DNA from: an uncultured Clostridia bacterium
GTDB taxonomy: Bacteria; Bacillota; Clostridia; Christensenellales; CAG-314
Reading direction: 5' to 3'
Assembly (NCBI GenBank): GCA_937915515.1
Contig: CALGIK010000108.1
Span: 1-7,519, forward strand
DNA: 7,519 bases
Shown here: piece after piece, positions 1 through 5,874 of the stretch
How positions within the stretch are numbered: the stretch's first letter is position 1
Layout: each line of letters opens with the position of its first letter
Notes under the pieces: model-generated
The model's input: the letters and a program-made list of their open reading frames with translations, nothing else
What the model was told of the DNA's origin: nothing
Databases searched by the model: none
Position numbers and translations under genes: made by a program

Positions 1-967
1 CAAAAGGTCCGTCGTTGACGCTGAAAAGCATCTCCACCGTCGGCTCTGAAATTTTTACAAACGGGACTGGTTCGATAACGTTTACGTCCGTAACCGTATC
101 GCCGATAGTAATATCGCTGAGTCCGCTTATGCAGACAATATCGCCGGCAACCCCTTCCGTTACGCTTTTTCGGCTCAGCCCTTCAATCTGATAAACGGAA
201 ACTATCTTTCCTGTGTGAGAGCCGACTAAATCGTGAAAATTACTTATCGCCACATTTTCGTTTACCTTAATCTTGCCACGTTCCACTCTGCCGATACCGA
301 TTCTTCCGACATAATCGTTATAATCGATAGAAGAAACCAGCATTTGCATCGGGGCGTTTTCGTCCACTACTTGCGGCTCAAAATGGTTTATTATAGCTTC
401 AAAAAGCGGTTTTAAATCTGTTCCTTCTTTGCGAAAGTCAAGAGAAGCAGTGCCGTTTCGTCCGCTGCAATAAATAATAGGACTGTCAAACTGATTTTCC
501 GATGCATTAAGTTCTAACAGCAAATTCAAAATTTCGTTTTCGACTTCGTTTAAACGGGCATCGGGACGGTCTATTTTGTTTACGACCAAAATAAGCTTAT
601 GTCCCAATTCCAAGGCTTTTTGCATTACAAAACGCGTTTGAGGCATTGGTCCTTCGCATGCGTCCACCAATACCAAAACGCCGTTTACCATTTTTAAAAC
701 ACGTTCCACCTCGCCGCCGAAATCAGCGTGTCCCGGCGTGTCTACGATGTTTATCTTAATACCGTTATAATAAGCGGAAGTGTTTTTTGCCAAAATTGTA
801 ATTCCCCGCTCTCTTTCAAGATCGTTAGAATCCATCACTCTGTCTGCTACCTGCTGATTATCCCTAAAAATACCGCCCTGCTTTAACATTTCGTTAACCA
901 AAGTAGTCTTGCCGTGGTCAACGTGCGCAATAATGGCGACATTTCGTAATTCTGTCCTTATTTTCAT
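1..967 (-). CDS. typA: Translational GTPase TypA/BipA, N-terminal part (3' end outside window)
   Basis: TypA (BipA) is an EF-G-like GTPase that binds the ribosome and supports 50S assembly and growth under stress or cold. 322 codons are visible, against about 605-615 residues for the family, so roughly half is missing beyond the left edge. All GTPase motifs are present: P-loop AHVDHGKTT at residues 14-22, switch I RGITI at 54-58 followed by the TypA-typical LAKN, G3 DTPGH at 76-80 followed by [10 protein letters not shown]4 NKID at 130-133 and the G5 region CSGRNG at 167-172. The beta-barrel domain II starts near residue 205 and domain III near residue 300. The run RGITILAKN and the short spacing to DTPGH separate it from LepA, EF-G and RF3. 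The ATG at 967-965 is chosen because the protein starts as [13 protein letters not shown], as the family does, and GGAG lies 6 bases upstream at 974-977. It is transcribed away from iorA. Confidence 0.96.
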   Translation of the reverse strand, partial: MKIRTELRNVAIIAHVDHGKTTLVNEMLKQGGIFRDNQQVADRVMDSNDLERERGITILAKNTSAYYNGIKINIVDTPGHADFGGEVERVLKMVNGVLVLVDACEGPMPQTRFVMQKALELGHKLILVVNKIDRPDARLNEVENEILNLLLELNASENQFDSPIIYCSGRNGTASLDFRKEGTDLKPLFEAIINHFEPQVVDENAPMQMLVSSIDYNDYVGRIGIGRVERGKIKVNENVAISNFHDLVGSHTGKIVSVYQIEGLSRKSVTEGVAGDIVCISGLSDITIGDTVTDVNVIEPVPFVKISEPTVEMLFSVNDGPF

Positions 968-992
968 GTATTTCTCCAAAAAGTCAAAGTAT

Positions 993-1021
993 ACAATATT
1001 GCATAAATCCCAAAAAGTCAA
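993..1021 (-). promoter_or_regulatory. Probable sigma-A promoter of typA
   Basis: Read on the minus strand, a -35 box TTGACT (1021-1016, 5 of 6 matches to TTGACA) is followed after exactly 17 bases by TATTGT (998-993, 4 of 6). A second -10-like TATACT overlaps at 993-988, but its spacing is poor. The start point would fall near 986, giving a leader of about 20 nt that carries the GGAG ribosome site. This is pattern matching in AT-rich DNA, so confidence is moderate. Confidence 0.5.
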
Positions 1022-1183
1022 CAATATATGCGCTAAAAACATAAATTGTTTATTTTATTTTTTCTTTGGTTTCTCACGATATTTATTTTTATAAATTTTT
1101 ATTCACATTTTGCAGTAATTTATGCATTTTCACTTAAAATTATAAGCAAAATCATTTTTTATGCAAAACTAACCATAAAACAA

Positions 1184-1212
1184 ATGACAAAAAATGCGTA
1201 CAGGTGTATACT
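1184..1212 (+). promoter_or_regulatory. Probable sigma-A promoter of the iorAB operon
   Basis: ATGACA at 1184-1189 (5 of 6 matches to TTGACA) and TATACT at 1207-1212 (5 of 6 to TATAAT) are separated by exactly 17 bases. Transcription would start near 1219, leaving a leader of about 58 nt before the iorA ATG. A leader this short has no room for a T-box or a typical riboswitch. The palindrome at 1208-1222 overlaps the -10 box and start point, where a repressor would block initiation. Confidence 0.6.
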
Positions 1213-1222
1213 TTTTAAGTAT
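1208..1222. repeat. 15-bp palindrome over the iorA -10 box and start point
   Basis: ATACTT, a three-base TTT centre, then AAGTAT gives two perfect 6-bp arms. It overlaps the last five bases of the proposed -10 box and covers the predicted start point, so it could be an operator. The arms are AT-rich and short, so chance is a real alternative. A further weak pair, GAGAAT at 1223-1228 and ATTCTC at 1246-1251, follows in the leader. Confidence 0.35.
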
Positions 1223-1276
1223 GAGAATTTTGTCAAAAAATAAATATTCTCGCTAAAAATAATCTCGGAGGTTTTT

Positions 1277-3070
1277 ATGGCACAAAAAGTATTGTTGACA
1301 GGCAACGAGGCAATCGCTCGCGGCGTGTTTGAAGCCGGAGTGCGTTTTGCATCGGCATATCCGGGCACACCCAGTACCGAAATACTCGAAAATATTGCCG
1401 AATATAAGGAAATTATTGCCGAATGGGCGCCCAACGAAAAAGTAGCGTTAGAAACGGCTTTTGGCGCTGCCATTGCAGGCGCAAGAGCTTTTGCGAGTAT
1501 GAAGCACGTGGGGCTTAACGTTGCCGCCGACCCTTTCTTTACCATAGCATACACAGGGGCAAACGCAGGTTTGGTCATAGTGACCGCCGACGAGCCCGGT
1601 CAGCATTCCTCACAAAACGAACAAGATAACCGCAACTACGCGCGCAGCGCAAAAGTGCCTATGCTTGAGCCGAGCGACAGTGCCGAATGCAAGGATATGG
1701 TTAAATACGCTTTTGTTTTATCGGAGCAGTATCAATGTCCTGTGCTTATCAGACTGACTACAAGAGTATGCCACAGCAAAAGTTTAGTGCAGCTAGAGGA
1801 CAGACACGAAGTTCCGCTTGTCCCCTACGTCAAAGACAGCCGCAGATACGTTGACGTTCCGGCTAACGCTAAGATAAGACGTTTGGAAGTCGAAAAACAT
1901 CTTGACGCTTTTAAAGCCTTTTCGGACGAGACGGAATTAAACTTTATTGATGACAATAAATCCGACATCGGCGTTATTACAAGCGGCATGTGCTATAATT
2001 ACAGCAAAGAAGTATTTGCAAACACTGCAAATTATTTAAAAATAGGCTTCACATACCCCTTGCCTATGGGTAAAATTAAAGAGTTTTGCTCAAAACTCAA
2101 AAAGGTGTATGTGATTGAGGAAAATGACGAGTACATCGAAGACGCCGTAAAGATGTTAGGTTATGGCAATATTTGTTACGGCAAATATGCTCCCGACGGA
2201 CAACGCTTTTTGCCCTTTAACGGCGAATTAACAGCCGATGAGATACGTAAAAGCGTCACCGGACAAGGTTGCGCTTTACCGCAATATGACAAAACAAAAA
2301 TTGTAGCCCGTCCGCCGGCGTTATGCGCGGGATGCCCTCACAGAGGATTGTTTTATCAGCTTTCTAAACGAAAAAACGTAGTAATAAGCGGCGACATTGG
2401 CTGCTATACTTTGGCTTTTGCCGCGCCGTACAACGCTATGGACTTTAACAGCTGCATGGGCGCCAGTATTTCGAGCGGACACGGAGCTCAAAAAATATTT
2501 GACCAAAATGCGGACAATCAAAAACGCATCGTGAGCGTATTAGGCGACAGTACCTTTTTCCACAGCGGAATGACAAGCTTACTTAACGTTGTTTATAATA
2601 AAGGCAATAATATTACGGTTATCTTAGACAATCGCATTACGGGTATGACGGGACACCAACAAAACCCGGGTACGGGCTTTACCGCACAAAACGAGCCCAC
2701 CGATGCGGTAGATATAGAAGGTCTTGTAAAAGCAATAGGCATAACAAATATTAAGGTAATTGACCCCAACGATTTGACTGCCGTTAACGACGCTTTGGAT
2801 TGGGCAATCAACAACAAAGAAGCAAGCGTTATAATCACACGTTATCCTTGCGTATTAAAAAAGTTTTCGCAGCTTGATAAGACACAGTTTCCCGAAGCGT
2901 TTAAACAAAAATGCGCCGTTGACCAAAACAAGTGCATAGGCTGTAAGGCTTGTTTAAAATGCGGATGCCCTGCTATTTCCGTAACAGACAAAAAAGCAAG
3001 CATTAACGCCGAAATGTGCGTAGGCTGTACTGTATGCAAACAAATATGCCCTGTAAAGGCAATAGATTAA
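1277..3070 (+). CDS. iorA: Indolepyruvate:ferredoxin oxidoreductase, alpha subunit (IorA)
   Basis: With IorB this cytoplasmic iron-sulfur enzyme (EC 1.2.7.8) oxidises indolepyruvate and related aryl pyruvates with CoA to aryl-acetyl-CoA, CO2 and reduced ferredoxin, a step in anaerobic breakdown of aromatic amino acids. The 597 residues match the usual IorA length. In order: a pyrimidine-binding domain beginning LLTGNEAIARGVFEAG with AYPGTPSTE at 28-36; a middle domain; CAGCPHRG at 350-357 opening the TPP-binding domain; GDIGCYTLA at 372-380; and the TPP/Mg motif GDSTFFHSG at 423-431 paired with LDN at 450-452. The C-terminus is a two-cluster ferredoxin: CIGCKACLKCGCP at 553-565 (C-x2-C-x2-C-x4-CP, with an extra Cys562 inside) and CVGCTVCKQICP at 581-592. 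The ATG has GGAGG six bases upstream (1267-1271). iorB follows after 14 bases. Confidence 0.96.
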   Translation: MAQKVLLTGNEAIARGVFEAGVRFASAYPGTPSTEILENIAEYKEIIAEWAPNEKVALETAFGAAIAGARAFASMKHVGLNVAADPFFTIAYTGANAGLVIVTADEPGQHSSQNEQDNRNYARSAKVPMLEPSDSAECKDMVKYAFVLSEQYQCPVLIRLTTRVCHSKSLVQLEDRHEVPLVPYVKDSRRYVDVPANAKIRRLEVEKHLDAFKAFSDETELNFIDDNKSDIGVITSGMCYNYSKEVFANTANYLKIGFTYPLPMGKIKEFCSKLKKVYVIEENDEYIEDAVKMLGYGNICYGKYAPDGQRFLPFNGELTADEIRKSVTGQGCALPQYDKTKIVARPPALCAGCPHRGLFYQLSKRKNVVISGDIGCYTLAFAAPYNAMDFNSCMGASISSGHGAQKIFDQNADNQKRIVSVLGDSTFFHSGMTSLLNVVYNKGNNITVILDNRITGMTGHQQNPGTGFTAQNEPTDAVDIEGLVKAIGITNIKVIDPNDLTAVNDALDWAINNKEASVIITRYPCVLKKFSQLDKTQFPEAFKQKCAVDQNKCIGCKACLKCGCPAISVTDKKASINAEMCVGCTVCKQICPVKAID

Positions 3071-3074
3071 GGAG
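3069..3074 (+). promoter_or_regulatory. Ribosome binding site that fixes the iorB start
   Basis: AAGGAG overlaps the iorA stop codon (TAA at 3068-3070) and lies 10 bases before the ATG at 3085. The frame is open further upstream to an ATG at 3016 inside iorA. That start has no ribosome site and would add 23 residues rich in R and C before the conserved MAKNILLVGVGG, so 3085 is preferred. The overlap with the stop suggests coupled translation of the two subunits. Confidence 0.75.
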
Positions 3075-3084
3075 AACAGTATTT

Positions 3085-3660
3085 ATGGCAAAAAATATAT
3101 TATTGGTAGGCGTAGGCGGACAAGGAACAATACTCGCAAGCAAAATATTAAGTTTAGGATTGACTACTGCTAATTATGACGTAAAGATGAGCGAAATTCA
3201 CGGTATGAGTCAGCGTGGCGGCAGCGTTACTTCGCACATCCGTTTTGACAAAGACAAAGTATATTCCCCTGTTGTTGAACTTGGCGACGCCGACATTATC
3301 GTAGCATTCGAAAAAATGGAGGCTTTGCGTTACTTAGACTACCTGAAAAAAGACGGAAAAGTCGTTGTAAACGATTACGAAATACCCGGTATGCCTATTA
3401 CCTCAGGCGTTTGCGATTACCCTAAAGGCATAATTGAGGAGATTAAAGCCCATAGGGACGTAATAGTGGTAGACGCCACAGCCGAAGCAAATAAATTGGG
3501 CAACGCTAAAATAACAAATATGATTCTTTTAGGCACTCTTATAGGCAAAATGAAACTGACCGACATTGACTGGGACACAATAATCGCCCAAAACGTAAAA
3601 CCCCAGTTTGTTGAGCTTAACAAAAAAGCCCTTCGCAGAGGAATAGAATTGGCAGAATAG
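3085..3660 (+). CDS. iorB: Indolepyruvate:ferredoxin oxidoreductase, beta subunit (IorB)
   Basis: This is the small subunit, corresponding to the gamma domain of pyruvate:ferredoxin oxidoreductases, which completes the CoA/substrate site of the IorAB complex. At 191 residues it has the normal length for IorB. It opens with the glycine-rich motif GVGGQGTILASKIL at 9-22, then EIHGMSQRGGSVTSHIR at 37-53, which is characteristic of the family, and VELGDADIIVAFEKMEALR, which is also conserved. It has no cysteine cluster, as expected, since all iron-sulfur ligands are in IorA. It is the second and last gene of a two-gene operon; paired hairpin terminators begin 45 bases after its stop. No aryl-CoA ligase (paaK) or transaminase is visible beside it, although such genes often accompany iorAB. 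Confidence 0.95.
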   Translation: MAKNILLVGVGGQGTILASKILSLGLTTANYDVKMSEIHGMSQRGGSVTSHIRFDKDKVYSPVVELGDADIIVAFEKMEALRYLDYLKKDGKVVVNDYEIPGMPITSGVCDYPKGIIEEIKAHRDVIVVDATAEANKLGNAKITNMILLGTLIGKMKLTDIDWDTIIAQNVKPQFVELNKKALRRGIELAE

Positions 3661-3704
3661 TGCTTAAAAATTAATACGATTCAGCTAAAAAGATACATAC
3701 AATA

Positions 3705-3744
3705 TAAAAGCGGTTTAAGCACAAATAAGCTTAAGCCGCTTTTA
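3705..3744. terminator. Intrinsic terminator hairpin, probably bidirectional
   Basis: Arms at 3705-3720 and 3729-3744 form a 16-bp stem (core AAAAGCGGTTTAAGC with GCTTAAGCCGCTTTT). Its only irregularity is one T-G pair, which is a G-U wobble in the plus-strand RNA. The loop is 8 nt. The arms end in a T-run of four when read from either side, so it can serve iorAB on the plus strand and back up tetR on the minus strand. Confidence 0.75.
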
Positions 3745-3761
3745 AAATAAAAAAGCAATGC

Positions 3762-3797
3762 AAAAAATCAGAGCCTAAGTCAAGACTCTGATTTTTT
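3762..3797. terminator. Second intrinsic terminator hairpin, bidirectional
   Basis: AAAAAATCAGAG at 3762-3773 pairs perfectly with CTCTGATTTTTT at 3786-3797, a 12-bp stem with a 12-nt loop. Either reading direction ends in six U, so it acts on both strands. It lies 15 bases past the tetR stop (TAA, 3815-3813) and is the natural tetR terminator, as well as a second stop for iorAB read-through. Confidence 0.8.
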
Positions 3798-3812
3798 AGA
3801 CGCTGTACAAAT

Positions 3813-4415
3813 TTACGCTTTTGCGTTTGCCCAACCGAATTTTTGCTGCAAGAATGTCCATCCGAATGTAATCAGATTTCCGCATTCACGCGCAAGAGCT
3901 TCAGTGCTGCTCTCTGTGTTGTTATCAAACCAACGGCGCAGCAAAGCAAAAAATCCGCCTGTTGCAAAAAGGAAGAAACTTTCAAGCGCAGGCAAATCGT
4001 TGTCGCCAACCATTCCCTTATACTTTGCAAAAAAATCCTCCTTGCTAAAACGTACAAATCTTAGAGCCAAACTTTCGTCGGTATTGTCTTTGAGCAAAAC
4101 CGAAACAAAAGCTTTATTCTCTTTAATAAGGCTTAAGACGTTGTAGCAAAGGGAATAATTGTTGTCTTCCCAGCTGTTTTTCTGGTTTTTTAACACGTCG
4201 CGTGCGGCTGTGAGCAACTCAGTTATCATTTGCTCCATCAAGTCGAACGCATCAACATAATGATTATAAAAAGTCCCGCGATTTATACTGGCTAAATCGC
4301 ATATTTCTCTGACGGTAACCTTTTTGAGCGGCTTCTTTTGTAAAATTTCCACAAAGGTTTTTTTGATAATCATTTTCGTAAGTCTGACACGTTGGTCATT
4401 CTCAGTTCTTGGCAT
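3813..4415 (-). CDS. TetR/AcrR-family transcriptional regulator
   Basis: A 200-residue TetR-type repressor. Residues 1-60 form the DNA-binding domain, with the helix-turn-helix VTVREICDLASINRGTFYNHYVD at 33-55, very typical of the family. The C-terminal ligand and dimer domain carries a long helix from about residue 86, then FFLFATGGFFALLRRWF at 147-163. That motif recalls the G-x-x-x-L-L-R-x-W segment of the TetR_C_7/8 type domains of Firmicutes regulators. The frame is open to a TTG at 4463, adding 16 residues, but the ATG at 4415 has GGAGG at 4430-4426 and gives the usual short N-terminus, so it is preferred. It is transcribed divergently from the chromate transporter pair, which is the likeliest target besides itself. 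This is inferred from position only; the ligand is unknown. Confidence 0.88.
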   Translation of the reverse strand: MPRTENDQRVRLTKMIIKKTFVEILQKKPLKKVTVREICDLASINRGTFYNHYVDAFDLMEQMITELLTAARDVLKNQKNSWEDNNYSLCYNVLSLIKENKAFVSVLLKDNTDESLALRFVRFSKEDFFAKYKGMVGDNDLPALESFFLFATGGFFALLRRWFDNNTESSTEALARECGNLITFGWTFLQQKFGWANAKA

Positions 4416-4425
4416 CGTTTCGTTA

Positions 4426-4430
4426 CCTCC
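4426..4430 (-). promoter_or_regulatory. Ribosome binding site that fixes the tetR start
   Basis: GGAGG on the minus strand, 10 bases before the ATG at 4415. The longer alternative begins at a TTG (4463) with only AGGTG before it and would encode this ribosome site as Gly-Gly inside the protein. Confidence 0.7.
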
Positions 4431-4480
4431 AAATAAATAAGCATTGTATTTTTTCTTGAACAATATTCACCTGATTATTA

Positions 4481-4509
4481 ATTTTACCTATATTTGATAA
4501 AATATGCAA
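4481..4509 (-). promoter_or_regulatory. Probable promoter of the TetR-family gene
   Basis: On the minus strand TTGCAT (4509-4504, 4 of 6) and TAAAAT (4486-4481, 5 of 6) are 17 bases apart. The start point would lie near 4474, giving a leader of about 59 nt. The spacer contains an AT-only inverted repeat, ATATTT-GATA-AAATAT at 4490-4505, which could be an autoregulatory site but could also be chance in such AT-rich DNA. Confidence 0.45.
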
Positions 4510-4527
4510 CCGTTTTTAATGCTTTTT

Positions 4528-4556
4528 TTGATTATTTCACAATTTTGGTTGATTAT
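4528..4556. repeat. Two TTGATTAT direct repeats spaced by two helical turns
   Basis: TTGATTAT occurs at 4528-4535 and again at 4549-4556, exactly 21 bp apart. A 7-bp version (TGATTAT) also occurs at 4472-4478, near the predicted tetR start point. They lie between the two divergent promoters. The spacing would place two bound proteins on one face of the helix. Low sequence complexity keeps confidence low. Confidence 0.25.
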
Positions 4557-4583
4557 ACATTAATAATGACTGATATGGTCTCA

Positions 4584-4612
4584 TTGCTCTTTTATAATTT
4601 TTTGGTTATAAT
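4584..4612 (+). promoter_or_regulatory. Probable promoter of the chromate transporter operon
   Basis: A perfect -10 box TATAAT (4607-4612) lies 17 bases after TTGCTC (4584-4589, 3 of 6). A weak -35 with an ideal -10 suits a regulated promoter. The start point would be near 4619, leaving only about 17 nt before the first ATG at 4636. Confidence 0.5.
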
Positions 4613-4615
4613 GAT

Positions 4616-4626
4616 AACTACTAGTT
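4616..4626. repeat. 11-bp dyad at the predicted chrA start point, possible operator
   Basis: AACTA, a central C, then TAGTT form two perfect 5-bp arms right after the -10 box and over the predicted start point. This is where a repressor, such as the divergently encoded TetR protein, would block initiation. TetR-family sites are often longer, and no second copy of this dyad is seen near the tetR promoter, so the link is speculative. Confidence 0.3.
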
Positions 4627-4635
4627 GTAATAAAT

Positions 4636-5298
4636 ATGGAAAAAAATTTTAAAAACTTTTTAACTTTGTTTTGGACTTGGTTTAAAATAGGATTGTTTAC
4701 TTTTGGGGGCGGCTACGCCATGATAGCACTTATAGAAACCGAAGTCAGCGAAAAGCGCAAATGGGTGACGGATGCAGAACTAACGGAGATTATCGCCGTA
4801 TCCGAAGCAACACCCGGACCTATTGCCATAAACAGCGCAACCTATATAGGTTATAAAACGATGGGCTTTTGGGGCAGTCTTTTTGCAACAATAGGCGTGG
4901 TTTTGCCCTCGTTTATCGTTATTTTTTTGATAAGTTTATTTTTTAACGATTTGTTGCAGATAGAAATTATTGCAAACGCTTTTAAAGGCATTAAAGCCGG
5001 CGTTGCAGCACTGATAATTTTAGCGGGTTTAAAGCTTTTTAAGTCCGTCAAAAAAATTCCTTTGAGTATTACTTTATTTTGTCTTTCCTTTTTGCTGACG
5101 TTATCGATAAGCATTTTCAGCATTGATTTTTCTACTCTTTACCTTATTTTAATCGGCGGAATAATCGGTCTTTTTGTCACCTTGATTTCTAACGTCAAAA
5201 ACAAAAAGAAGAATATTATTAATGACAGCCAAACCGAAACAAAAACAGAAGATACAATTTTTACGGACAATACGACTGATAATGGGGAAAGCCTATGA
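4636..5298 (+). CDS. Chromate transporter family protein, first half of a short-chain pair
   Basis: A membrane protein of the chromate ion transporter (CHR) family, short single-domain type; such proteins are usually encoded in tandem pairs whose products are thought to act together. Of 220 residues, the conserved half-domain covers about 8-185: FKIGLFTFGGGYAMIALIETEV at 16-37, SEATPGPIAIN at 56-66, GFWGSLFATIGVVLPSF at 77-93, then four or so hydrophobic segments near 80-103, 117-136, 141-163 and 167-186. The tail from about 187 to 220 is hydrophilic, first lysine-rich then T/D/N-rich, which is unusual and resembles the linker of fused two-domain ChrA. No clear ribosome site precedes the ATG, and the predicted leader is about 17 nt. 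The substrate could be chromate or another anion; family membership does not settle it. Confidence 0.9.
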   Translation: MEKNFKNFLTLFWTWFKIGLFTFGGGYAMIALIETEVSEKRKWVTDAELTEIIAVSEATPGPIAINSATYIGYKTMGFWGSLFATIGVVLPSFIVIFLISLFFNDLLQIEIIANAFKGIKAGVAALIILAGLKLFKSVKKIPLSITLFCLSFLLTLSISIFSIDFSTLYLILIGGIIGLFVTLISNVKNKKKNIINDSQTETKTEDTIFTDNTTDNGESL

Positions 5299-5873
5299 TA
5301 TACCTCAATTTGTTTTGGACGTTTTTTAAAATAGGACTTTTTACTTTTGGCGGCGGCTATGCTATGATTCCCTTAATTGAGCAGGAGGTAATCAGTCAAA
5401 ACTGGCTGACTTACGATGCGCTTTACAATTATATCGGCATAAGCGAAGCCACACCCGGTCCTTTTGCCGTAAATATAGCAACCTTTGTAGGCACAAGTCA
5501 GGGTGGCTTTTGGGGCGCAATATGCGCTACGGCAGGCGTTGTATTGCCAAGCTTTATAATTATATTAATTATCGCAGCTCTCTTTAAAAAATTTTCTCAA
5601 AACAGATATGTTAAGGGTACACTGTCCGCCATCACTCCCATTGTATGCGGTCTTATTTTGGCAACCGGTCTGCTTGTTGCCGCCAAAAACCTTATTACAA
5701 ACTTTGGATTTTGGGACAAAGCATTGGCTTTTGATTTTTGGTCATTAGCCATAGTGATTTTCGTTTTTGTTATCTATTTTATCTATAAAAAAGCAACAAA
5801 AAAGACTCTCTCCCCCATTTTGATTATTTTACTATCAGGGACAATGGGAATATTAGTTTATTCCTTTATTTAA
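5295..5873 (+). CDS. Chromate transporter family protein, second half of the pair
   Basis: The partner of the gene before it; its ATG overlaps that gene's TGA as ATGA (5295-5298), so translation is probably coupled. GGGGA at 5284-5288 may serve as ribosome site. Of 192 residues, the N-terminus is nearly a copy of the first protein: LFWTFFKIGLFTFGGGYAMIPLIEQEV differs from it at only a few positions, and SEATPGPFAVN at 50-60 and GFWGAICATAGVVLPSF at 71-87 repeat the same signatures. Hydrophobic segments follow near 83-97, 111-130 and 148-164, and a final helix lies near 171-191. The two proteins are ancient tandem duplicates and probably assemble as a heterodimer in the inner membrane. It lacks the hydrophilic tail of its partner. 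Confidence 0.9.
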   Translation: MIYLNLFWTFFKIGLFTFGGGYAMIPLIEQEVISQNWLTYDALYNYIGISEATPGPFAVNIATFVGTSQGGFWGAICATAGVVLPSFIIILIIAALFKKFSQNRYVKGTLSAITPIVCGLILATGLLVAAKNLITNFGFWDKALAFDFWSLAIVIFVFVIYFIYKKATKKTLSPILIILLSGTMGILVYSFI

Positions 5874-5874
5874 A

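Larger units (their letters stand above)
968..1276. other. AT-rich divergent intergenic region between typA and iorA
   Basis: This 309-bp stretch holds no convincing gene. The short open frames in it translate to low-complexity F/I/K/Y-rich strings with no ribosome site. What it does hold is the typA promoter and ribosome site on the left, the iorA promoter and ribosome site on the right, a 12-bp direct repeat, and a 15-bp palindrome over the iorA start point. The middle (about 1025-1180) is T- and A-rich DNA with no RNA gene or riboswitch fold that I can recognise. Confidence 0.8.

Noticed and set aside
233..415. 60-codon plus-strand open frame opposite typA
   Set aside because: It lies wholly inside the conserved typA coding region on the opposite strand and resembles nothing known.
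1022..1180. Possible small RNA or riboswitch in the typA-iorA gap
   Set aside because: The stretch is low-complexity A/T DNA with no stable GC-containing stem, and it lies upstream of both predicted start points.
1159..1578. 139-codon minus-strand open frame over the iorA 5' end
   Set aside because: It lies opposite conserved IorA sequence and the iorA promoter, shows no recognisable domain and no ribosome site, and is explained as a shadow of a strongly supported gene.
3843..4146. Plus-strand open frames (73 and 80 codons) opposite the TetR gene
   Set aside because: They are antisense shadows of tetR; composition is rich in S, K and L with no family resemblance, and no promoter or ribosome site precedes them.
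4851..5123. 90-codon minus-strand open frame inside the first chrA gene
   Set aside because: It mirrors the hydrophobic coding sequence on the other strand and has no independent support.
5280..5300. Programmed -1 frameshift fusing the two chrA halves
   Set aside because: The second gene is in the -1 frame and GGGGAAA is nearby, but the heptamer is not in the X-XXY-YYZ phase of the first gene. The ATGA overlap with its own start codon explains the arrangement better.
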